Source: Actinomycetota bacterium
GTDB taxonomy: Bacteria; Actinomycetota; Acidimicrobiia; Acidimicrobiales; JAMCPL01
Assembly: GCA_023379725.1 (NCBI GenBank)
Contig: JAMCPC010000072.1
Location: 5,482-15,386 of the forward strand
Length of the DNA stretch: 9,905 nt
Direction of reading: 5' to 3'
Shown here: piece after piece, positions 4,120 to 9,905 of the stretch
Layout: every line of letters begins with the position of its first letter
Position numbering within the stretch: the stretch's first letter is position 1
Translations under genes and position numbers: made by a program
Notes under the pieces: model-generated
Databases searched by the model: none
Told to the model about the DNA's origin: nothing
What the model saw: only the letters and a program-made list of their open reading frames with translations

Positions 4120-6441
4120 ATGACCGTAACAGAAGAAAGGCAATTATCCAAGGTGGTTGGTGGTCCTGATAGCGCGATGCCATCCATACAGGTGGTAACG
4201 GAGCGCTGTGCCGGCTGCCAGGAATGTGTAATCAGGTGCCCACAGGGTGCCCTTACCATGAACACCGATCTCTGGATTGCCCAGGGAGATGACAGCCTCT
4301 GTGTGGGATGCAGGCAGTGTGAGCGCACCTGCCCATTTTCCGCTATAGTTATCGACGGCCCGGTACTGGCAGGTGAGAGAGTAGAGCGTGAAGAGTTGCG
4401 TCTCGATTCAGTGCTCGGTCATAACGAGGAGATGCGTAAGGGCATAGAGTCGTTTGAAGCAGCTCGCCGAGAGGCAGAGCGATGCCTCGACTGCCCCGAT
4501 CCTACCTGCATGAGAGGTTGTCCCGCACACAATGATATTCCGGGGTTTATGCGGGCTGTTCGTGATAGTGACCTTCCCCGTGCGCACTCTATATTGCGTA
4601 ATACCTCCTTTCTTCCTGATATATGCTCACGGGTATGCGATCAGGCAGCTCAGTGCGAGGGTTCCTGCACGTGGTCGCTTGCTGGAGAAAGACCAGTAGC
4701 TATAGGTCTTATAGAGAGATTCATTACCGATAACGAACCGGTACCTCCCCTGCAGCGTGTATCGAACGAAGGTGAAGGTATGACGGTTGGTATAGTCGGT
4801 GCAGGGCCAGCAGGTATTGCAGCAGCATCTACCCTGGTGCAGGCGGGAGCATCGGTTACTCTGTATGAAAAGGACGATATAGCTGGAGGGCTACCCAGAT
4901 GGGGCATACCAGACTTCACCCTTCCCGATGAGGTAGCTATGAGACCGTTGGAGACTCTTAAGGCTACCGGAGTGAGTATGCGATTGGGTGTAGAGGTCAA
5001 GGACGGCGATATGGATAGGTTGCTCAAGGAGATGGATGCCGTAATAATGTGTCATGGCGCAAGCATCCCGATCAGACTTCCGGTTCCAGGAGCTGACCTT
5101 GATGGGATAGTGGATGCAACCTGGTTCTTGAAGCGCGCCAAAGATGCTTTGGCTGCAGGAGAGGGCATAGAAGAGGTCGGGCTGCCTGGAGTTGCTGGAG
5201 GAGTTGCTGGGAAGGCTTCCAAGGGGCCTAGAGTACTCGTACTTGGTGCAGGCAATACCGCTATGGACGTAGCCCGCTCGGCTATGCGCCTGGGTGCGGC
5301 GAGTGCTACCTGCGTCGATTGGCTGGACAGGAAGTTTGCACTGGTGAGACCGGATGAGTTGGCTGAAGCCGAATCCGAAGGTGTAGTGGCGAGTTTTTCC
5401 AGTACACTTGTCGAGCTTCAAGGCGATGACGGCAAAGTAAAGAGAGCTGTGTTGGCTTCTACCGTGCAGAAAGATAGAACCAAGCTCCCAAAGGTGCTGA
5501 GCGACAAGAAGCGTACGGTAGAGGTCGATCTGGTGGTCATGGCAATGGGTTACAGGCTGGAACCAGAACTTGTCAAGTTGCTGCCCGGCACCCCCGTACG
5601 TAAAGTTGCAAAAGGCATGCCTGATAGGCGTTGGGTCGCAAGCGGGATTCTTCACAACAGCGCATCGGCCTTTTGCAACTCCAATCCCGTAGGGACTCTC
5701 TCTATAAATAGGGAGGTTGGCCTGGTGTCGGCCTCGCTTGCAGTGCGTGAACGTATATGGGTGGCGGGAGATGCACTGATAGGGCCATCTACGGTGGTAG
5801 AGGCGATGTCACAGGGAAAGCGGGCAGCTGAGGCAATCCTGAGATCGCACCCGTCTCGCCCGTCTTTCTCAGGCAAGATAGAGCCAAAGCGATCTTTGGA
5901 CACTGGCTCGGATGGCATATCGGGTAACGTAGAGGTAGATGACGTAGAGGTAGGTGGTATGGAGGGAGGCGCTGGAGCATCTGCAATGTCACAAGAGCGA
6001 AGTGCCAAGAGAGTGCTGGTCGTCTACGATTCGCTGACAGGTCACACCGAAAAGGCAGCCTCTGCCATTGCGGGCTCCTTGAAGGGTAGGGGGGCGGCAG
6101 TGAAGTTTCTACCGATTTCCAGGGTAGGACTTGCAGAGATTGCATGGGCAGATCTTATCGTACTCGGTACCTGGGTGGAGGGCTTTATATTTGCCGGGAT
6201 CAAGCCAGCCAAGACCACCAGAGCATGGATGGAGGGGTTGCCCAGGCTCGGCGGCAAGCGTGTAGCGGTATTCTGTACCTACGGCGTGTCTCCGAGGAAT
6301 GTAGTCGACGGTCTTGCAAAGGCATTTGGGCAGAAGGGTGCTACGGTAGTCGCAAGAGCTCAGCTTTCTCATTCCAATCTGGAATCAAGGGCTATAGATT
6401 TTGCCGCTACCGTGCGGGAGGCTGCGCTCGTTGCCCGGTGA
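4120..6441 (+). CDS. ferredoxin-GltD-flavodoxin fusion oxidoreductase
   Basis: A 773-residue electron-transfer flavoprotein in one chain. Residues 30-71 form a 2[4Fe-4S] ferredoxin (Cys30, 33, 36, 40 and Cys61, 64, 67, 71). Residues about 85-575 resemble the small subunit of glutamate synthase (GltD) and NfnB: cysteines 122, 125, 130, 134 and 169, 173, 179, 183, an FAD site VGAGPAG (226-232), a dinucleotide site LGAGNTAMD (375-383), and the C-terminal FAD motif VAGDALIGPSTVVEA (548-562). After a linker (about 576-628), residues 630-773 form a flavodoxin-like FMN domain starting VLVVYDSLTGHTEKA. Where GltD has YRR after the dinucleotide fold, this protein has VDW (399-401), so NADPH preference is doubtful. 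The start ATG has GGAAAGGAG at 4101-4109. No glutamate synthase large subunit lies nearby, so glutamate synthesis is unlikely; electron exchange with the membrane polyferredoxin is my inference. Confidence 0.88.
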   Translation: MTVTEERQLSKVVGGPDSAMPSIQVVTERCAGCQECVIRCPQGALTMNTDLWIAQGDDSLCVGCRQCERTCPFSAIVIDGPVLAGERVEREELRLDSVLGHNEEMRKGIESFEAARREAERCLDCPDPTCMRGCPAHNDIPGFMRAVRDSDLPRAHSILRNTSFLPDICSRVCDQAAQCEGSCTWSLAGERPVAIGLIERFITDNEPVPPLQRVSNEGEGMTVGIVGAGPAGIAAASTLVQAGASVTLYEKDDIAGGLPRWGIPDFTLPDEVAMRPLETLKATGVSMRLGVEVKDGDMDRLLKEMDAVIMCHGASIPIRLPVPGADLDGIVDATWFLKRAKDALAAGEGIEEVGLPGVAGGVAGKASKGPRVLVLGAGNTAMDVARSAMRLGAASATCVDWLDRKFALVRPDELAEAESEGVVASFSSTLVELQGDDGKVKRAVLASTVQKDRTKLPKVLSDKKRTVEVDLVVMAMGYRLEPELVKLLPGTPVRKVAKGMPDRRWVASGILHNSASAFCNSNPVGTLSINREVGLVSASLAVRERIWVAGDALIGPSTVVEAMSQGKRAAEAILRSHPSRPSFSGKIEPKRSLDTGSDGISGNVEVDDVEVGGMEGGAGASAMSQERSAKRVLVVYDSLTGHTEKAASAIAGSLKGRGAAVKFLPISRVGLAEIAWADLIVLGTWVEGFIFAGIKPAKTTRAWMEGLPRLGGKRVAVFCTYGVSPRNVVDGLAKAFGQKGATVVARAQLSHSNLESRAIDFAATVREAALVAR

Positions 6442-6463
6442 TTCTTGTATGCCCCTGTCAGCG

Positions 6464-8353
6464 TCAGGAGATGCTATGGCGGCGATGAAGCGATGACTTT
6501 TTCCGTCGCGACCCCTGTCTGACCTTGTGCAGTATCTGCCTGCTCCCTTGCATCTCATATGCCTGCGGGTGTCCTGACAAATTGTATGCCGCATTTACCA
6601 ACGATACATGCGAGAATGCCTGAGGGAAGTTCCCAACCAACCGTTTGGCAGCTATATCGTATTCTTCGGAGAGCAGCCCAAGATCGTTTCTAATTCCCAG
6701 CAACCGTTCGAACAGAGCCCTTGCCTCCGCTTGCCGTCCTATAAGGGAAAGGCAATCGGCCATCCAGAATGAACACGCCAGGAATGCACCTTCCTTGCCG
6801 TGGAGTCCATCTACTGCGACTGAGTCCTCTGCCCTGTATCGCAGGACAAACCCATCCTCAGTGAGGTCACGCTCTATGGCGTTGATAGTGGAGACCATAC
6901 GCTTATCATTGGCGGGGAGAAAGCCGATTAGAGGGATCATAAGTATGCTCGCATCGAGGTTGGTGGATCCGTAGTATTGTGTAAATGCACCAACTTCGGG
7001 GTTGTATCCTTTCTCCATGACCTCACGGTGTATGGCACTTCGCATCTTGCGCCACCTGTCCAGAGGAATATCTCCACTCATTCCGAGTACGGTGGGTGAA
7101 AATTCCTCTGCCATCCTTATTACCTTGTCTATGCCTGCCCAGGCCATCACCTTTGAGTGTGTGAAATGTCGTTGAGGTCCCCTTACCTCCCATATCCCAT
7201 CATCAGGCTTTGTCCAAGAGGTCTCCAGAAAGTCCATTATGGTCTCGGTAAGTCCCCACGTAGCCGTAGTTGGAGGATCGCCCACCTTTGCGGCTTCGTA
7301 CATCGTAGAGAGGACCTCACCGTAGACATCAAGCTGGTACTGATCGCATGCGGCATTGCCTATACGCACCGGTTTAGACTCCTCGTAGCCATCCAGCCAA
7401 TCAACTTCCCATTCAGCCAGCCTCCTCTCGCCACCCGGACCGTACATTATCTGTAGATCGGCTGGATCGCCTGCAGTTGCTCTAAGCAGCCAGTCCCTCC
7501 AGGCAAGAGCCTCTTCATGATAACCACTTCTCATCAGTGCACCAAGCGTAAGGGTGGCATCCCTCAGCCAGCAGTACCTGTAGTCCCAGTTGCGTTCTCC
7601 ACCCAATGTCTCGGGCAGTCCGGCGGTTGCAGCTGCAACTATTCCTCCGGTAGGTTCGTAGGTGAGTGCTTTCAATGTAATGAGAGAGCGTGTCACGGCA
7701 TCTTCCCATTCCCCGTCGAAGCTACAGTGAGAGCTCCACTCTTCCCAGCACGATCGGGTATCCTCTATGGCGTACCAGGCATCTATTGGTCTGGGTGGGC
7801 TGTCGTGTGATTGGCTCCATGAAAGGGTAAATGGGATACGCTGACCCTCAGATATGCTGAACTCTGCCACTGTAGAGTAATCAACTCCCCTGGTCTCTAC
7901 AGGTGTCCACAGTGCGAGAGCATCGGGACCTGCCACCGCCACCAGTAGACCATCTGAACGATGTACCCAGGGTATAGTGTGACCGTATCCAAATCGGATA
8001 GTGAGGCACATGCTCATGTCCACCTTTCCTGAGATCCCCTCTACTACCCTGGCGACCCAGGGATGCTCCTCGCGTATAGGCATGGCATCAATCAGCCTTA
8101 CCGTTCCCTGTTCAGTGTCGAACTCACTAACCAGCACTAGGCTGTTTCCCATGTAATGGCGCCTGGTTGCCATGCCCCCCTCTGCTGGAGCTATCTTCCA
8201 GCAGCCGTTCGATTCATTTCCAAGTAGTGCCGCAAAACACGCCTCTGAGTCAAATCTTGGCAGGCATAGCCAATCTATCGATCCGTTCCTGCCTACAAGG
8301 GCTGCCGTGTGGGTATCGCCTATAATCCCGTAGTCTTCAATTGGAAGTGCCAT
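6464..8353 (-). CDS. glycoside hydrolase family 15 protein (trehalase/glucoamylase-like)
   Basis: A 629-residue cytoplasmic GH15 enzyme of the type that includes actinobacterial trehalases; it should cleave alpha-glucosidic bonds in trehalose or short glucans. The N-terminal beta domain starts LPIEDYGIIGDTHTAALVG and contains GSIDWLCLPRFDS (24-36), typical of these proteins. The (alpha/alpha)6 catalytic domain shows RNWDYRYCWLRDA (254-266), a probable general acid Glu389 in DDGIWEVRG, and a probable general base in LSEEYD (561-566). The conserved end, SHVSLVNAAYNLS, is followed by about 36 extra residues rich in Arg, Lys and Ser. No signal peptide is visible. AAGGAG lies 5 bases before the ATG. 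It lies downstream of marP on the same strand and ends 22 bases from the oppositely oriented redox operon. Trehalase versus glucoamylase cannot be settled here. Confidence 0.9.
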   Translation of the reverse strand: MALPIEDYGIIGDTHTAALVGRNGSIDWLCLPRFDSEACFAALLGNESNGCWKIAPAEGGMATRRHYMGNSLVLVSEFDTEQGTVRLIDAMPIREEHPWVARVVEGISGKVDMSMCLTIRFGYGHTIPWVHRSDGLLVAVAGPDALALWTPVETRGVDYSTVAEFSISEGQRIPFTLSWSQSHDSPPRPIDAWYAIEDTRSCWEEWSSHCSFDGEWEDAVTRSLITLKALTYEPTGGIVAAATAGLPETLGGERNWDYRYCWLRDATLTLGALMRSGYHEEALAWRDWLLRATAGDPADLQIMYGPGGERRLAEWEVDWLDGYEESKPVRIGNAACDQYQLDVYGEVLSTMYEAAKVGDPPTTATWGLTETIMDFLETSWTKPDDGIWEVRGPQRHFTHSKVMAWAGIDKVIRMAEEFSPTVLGMSGDIPLDRWRKMRSAIHREVMEKGYNPEVGAFTQYYGSTNLDASILMIPLIGFLPANDKRMVSTINAIERDLTEDGFVLRYRAEDSVAVDGLHGKEGAFLACSFWMADCLSLIGRQAEARALFERLLGIRNDLGLLSEEYDIAAKRLVGNFPQAFSHVSLVNAAYNLSGHPQAYEMQGSRQILHKVRQGSRRKKSSLHRRHSIS

Positions 8354-8416
8354 CTTTGCTCCTTAATGCGCTTGTACATCTCGTTATACGTTCTGCATCC
8401 CTGTTTGTATACTATA
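8354..8416 (-). promoter_or_regulatory. possible weak promoter and ribosome binding site of the GH15 gene
   Basis: The 102 bases between marP and the GH15 gene contain, read on the - strand, the AT-rich words TATAGT, TATACA (about 8405-8410) and TATAAC, but no clear -35 element at a proper distance. TTCTTG lies 17 bases before TATACA and matches the consensus poorly. The ribosome binding site AAGGAG (8359-8364) is clear. Independent transcription is possible; read-through from marP is equally so. Confidence 0.25.
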
Positions 8417-8443
8417 GAACTTCCGGCTCAAGAATTTCCGGCT
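8417..8443. repeat. two direct 12-mers GAAyTTCCGGCT in the marP-GH15 gap
   Basis: GAACTTCCGGCT (8417-8428) and GAATTTCCGGCT (8432-8443) differ at one base and are 15 bp apart. They lie directly upstream of the AT-rich words in the GH15 promoter region, so they may be regulator half-sites for that gene. Confidence 0.4.
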
Positions 8444-8455
8444 TATCCTGTCTCA

Positions 8456-9628
8456 TTATGCGTTTGTGCATCCCATCGTAGATACTCTTGAAGTATCGTG
8501 TAAAGCTGGAGATATAGTCGACAAGACAGCCGGTGAAGCTATTGCATATCCCACCTGAGAGTTGGTGGTCGAGCGGGCAAACACGACTCCAATTACCATA
8601 CCGTCAGGCTCAGCGAGCGGACCACCGGAATTTCCGGGTCTTACTATGGCTTTGAGCCCATATATCTGCCTTGTAACGTATGTATTGCCGTAGATGTCCA
8701 AGCCTCTCGCATCGTAAAGAGCCATCACCCCGGCCGTGCCATAGGAGAATGGTCCATCTTCAGGATAACCCATTACGATACTTGCCGTTCCATCAGATAC
8801 CAGGTGCGGATCCAGCTTTAACGGAGGTCTGGAGAAGGTGGGTGCTCTGAGTAGTGATATGTCCAGCTTTGGATCGTACAGTACCGGCGTAGCAGGATAC
8901 TGCTGGCCATTTTCCAGCACATAGGTGTGCGTCTCCCCCGCAATGACGTGCGCATTGGTAACTACGTATCCGGGAGCTACTACGAATCCACTTCCTTCCA
9001 GAATGAGTCCGCACGCGCGACCTTCAATTTCTACGGTAGATGCTCCGTCTGCCAGCACTGCGGAACGAGTCTGAGCATTATTGGGAAGTGTGACCTTTCC
9101 TGTTATTTGAGGTGGTATACCCGCAAATGCAACCGGGAAACCGACTTGGGTCATGTAATTTTCCACCTTTGAAAAAATTGTTGGTGGGGCAGGGAGTATC
9201 TTATCCATGGCCTGTACGATCCTTGAACCTCCTATGGCACTGTCAAGTGCCGACCATCTCGAATTGACCAGAAAGCCAGCGACCAGCCAGCAGGCAAGGA
9301 GGGTGGCTACTACGGCAACGCCTACTCCAAGTATGGTGTCTACGCCTCCGAGATGTATGCGGCGTAACGCTGTAGCGAAAAATGACCCAGCAATACGTCC
9401 CAAAGCACCCACTATAGTTGCCGCTCCGAGTACGGTAACTATTACTATTATTGCTTTTAGCTCCGGAGAGGATACCGTATGTGCAAAAAAAGGTGCAACC
9501 AGTGCTCCCAGAAATAGGCCGAGCCAGAAGCCGCCAAAGGAGAGTATCTGTTGGACGGCACCGAGACGCAGTCCCCTCACTGCAGCCAGCCCAACAAGTA
9601 TCAATATTACAAGGTCTACCCAAGTCAT
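8456..9628 (-). CDS. marP: MarP-type membrane serine protease (CvpA domain plus trypsin-like protease)
   Basis: A 390-residue membrane-bound protease whose catalytic domain lies outside the cytoplasmic membrane. The N-terminal CvpA/colicin-V-like domain gives four helices at about 1-22, 28-50, 58-80 and 98-122. The protease domain shows a full catalytic triad: His227 in TNAHV, Asp256 in KLDIS and Ser334 in GNSGGP. Cys206 and Cys387 lie 181 residues apart, the same spacing as the Cys214-Cys395 disulfide I recall for Mycobacterium tuberculosis MarP (Rv3671c, 397 residues). In that species MarP is needed for acid resistance and cleaves the peptidoglycan hydrolase RipA; the same role here is inference. 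The start at 9628 begins directly at the first membrane helix and has no Shine-Dalgarno sequence, but an extended -10 box lies close upstream. The GH15 gene follows after 102 bases. Confidence 0.93.
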   Translation of the reverse strand: MTWVDLVILILVGLAAVRGLRLGAVQQILSFGGFWLGLFLGALVAPFFAHTVSSPELKAIIVIVTVLGAATIVGALGRIAGSFFATALRRIHLGGVDTILGVGVAVVATLLACWLVAGFLVNSRWSALDSAIGGSRIVQAMDKILPAPPTIFSKVENYMTQVGFPVAFAGIPPQITGKVTLPNNAQTRSAVLADGASTVEIEGRACGLILEGSGFVVAPGYVVTNAHVIAGETHTYVLENGQQYPATPVLYDPKLDISLLRAPTFSRPPLKLDPHLVSDGTASIVMGYPEDGPFSYGTAGVMALYDARGLDIYGNTYVTRQIYGLKAIVRPGNSGGPLAEPDGMVIGVVFARSTTNSQVGYAIASPAVLSTISPALHDTSRVSTMGCTNA

Positions 9629-9646
9629 ATATACATAATGGCCGAA

Positions 9647-9655
9647 ATTTTAGCA
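9647..9655 (-). promoter_or_regulatory. extended -10 promoter of marP
   Basis: On the - strand the sequence reads TGCTAAAAT, a TGn extension followed by a hexamer close to TATAAT. Transcription would start near 9640, about 12 bases before the marP ATG. The leader would be too short for a normal ribosome binding site, and none is seen. No clear -35 element is present. Confidence 0.45.
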
Positions 9656-9699
9656 TGATGCCATTCGGTGACGGTGGCACTCCCCTTCGTCCGTTTCAG

Positions 9700-9739
9700 T
9701 ATGCCCCTGGTACCTACTGTATGCCCCCGGTGCCTACTG
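9700..9739. repeat. 20-bp tandem repeat between divergent promoters
   Basis: Two head-to-tail 20-bp units, TATGCCCCTGGTACCTACTG at 9700-9719 and its copy at 9720-9739, match at 18 of 20 positions (differences at 9708/9728 and 9712/9732). The units are two helical turns apart. The second covers the -35 region of the rightward promoter at 9751-9759, so an operator for the rightward gene or for both genes is likely. Confidence 0.55.
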
Positions 9740-9750
9740 CCAACATAGCC

Positions 9751-9759
9751 TGCTAAGAT
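9751..9759 (+). promoter_or_regulatory. extended -10 promoter of the rightward gene
   Basis: TGCTAAGAT has the TGn extension and a fair -10 hexamer at 9754-9759. The transcript would begin at about 9766-9768, at or just before the ATG at 9769, suggesting a leaderless mRNA. It is nearly identical to the marP element TGCTAAAAT on the opposite strand. The -35 region shows no consensus and is covered by the 20-bp repeat. Confidence 0.45.
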
Positions 9760-9768
9760 TGTGATTAT

Positions 9769-9905
9769 ATGGCAGACGAGGATAGAGAGAAGCGAAAGCC
9801 TACCTATGAAGGTGCACCGTTTTATGGATCCGGTGGCTCTGGCGATGAGGGCAACGGCGATCGTGGTCGTGGAGGAAGAGGCGACGGAGGAGGACGTGAC
9901 GAGGG
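9769..9905 (+). CDS. start of an unrecognised protein with a Gly/Asp/Arg-rich N-terminus (partial)
   Basis: The reading frame opens with ATG at 9769 and stays open for 45 codons to the window end. The visible part begins MADEDREKRKPTYEGAPFYG and continues as a hydrophilic, low-complexity stretch of Gly, Asp, Arg and Glu. It has no membrane segment or motif that I recognise, so no function can be given; such a tail often precedes a membrane or folded domain, which here lies beyond the window. No Shine-Dalgarno sequence is present, but a well placed extended -10 element (9751-9759) supports leaderless expression from this ATG. It is transcribed divergently from marP. Confidence 0.55.
   Translation, partial: MADEDREKRKPTYEGAPFYGSGGSGDEGNGDRGRGGRGDGGGRDE

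Noticed and set aside
3567..4328. 253-codon - strand reading frame opposite the redox operon
   Set aside because: It spans the junction of two well supported genes, shows no domain motif and is rich in His, Ser and Pro as expected of an antisense shadow.
4891..5655. 254-codon - strand reading frame inside the flavoprotein gene
   Set aside because: The opposite strand encodes clear FAD and dinucleotide motifs; the antisense product has no recognisable family or start signal.
4120..6441. Annotation as glutamate synthase small subunit
   Set aside because: No large subunit is nearby, ferredoxin and flavodoxin domains are fused on, and the usual arginines of the NADPH site are missing.
6442..6540. 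Intrinsic terminator between the convergent genes
   Set aside because: I looked for a GC-rich stem followed by a T run in both directions and found only short imperfect pairings such as GCGATG/CGTCGC without a proper tail.

Overview
The window looks like chromosomal DNA of a moderate-GC actinobacterium. The best evidence is a MarP-type membrane serine protease (CvpA-like membrane domain fused to a trypsin-like domain) together with a GH15 trehalase/glucoamylase-like enzyme. An acidophilic or iron-cycling member of Acidimicrobiia would fit, but the sequence alone does not fix the genus. Five complete protein genes fill most of the window and a sixth runs off the right end. I found no tRNA, rRNA, CRISPR array, transposase or phage gene.

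Left part (1-2129): a repeat- and palindrome-rich control region is followed by a NarL/LuxR-family response regulator (191-883) and its histidine kinase (880-1956). The two genes overlap by 4 bases (GTGA) and are clearly translationally coupled. A 173-base gap then holds direct and inverted copies of an ACGTA-core motif, a good sigma70-like promoter (TTGACT-17-TATAGA) and a leader of about 90 bases with a hairpin just before the ribosome binding site.

Middle (2130-6441): two genes on the + strand, 31 bases apart, form an electron-transfer operon. The first encodes a membrane polyferredoxin of the NapH/NosR/CcoG type with 12 clustered cysteines and an unusual Gly/Ser-rich insert plus extra C-terminal membrane domain. 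The second encodes a 773-residue fusion: a 2[4Fe-4S] ferredoxin, a GltD-like FAD/NAD(P) oxidoreductase carrying its own cysteine clusters, and a C-terminal flavodoxin. A soluble dinucleotide/FAD/FMN/Fe-S enzyme could thus exchange electrons with a membrane Fe-S protein and perhaps the quinone pool. The adjacent two-component system probably controls the operon, because related ACGTA palindromes lie upstream of both. I regard this module as the most interesting part of the window; its physiological role cannot be read from sequence.

Right part (6464-9905): on the - strand, converging on the redox operon, lie a GH15 carbohydrate hydrolase (6464-8353) and upstream of it marP (8456-9628). A 140-base divergent promoter region with a near-perfect 20-bp tandem repeat separates marP from the start of an unrecognised + strand gene with a Gly/Asp/Arg-rich N-terminus (9769 to the window end). 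Extended -10 elements (TGnTAnnAT) recur at three start sites, and the last two are nearly leaderless with no visible Shine-Dalgarno sequence.
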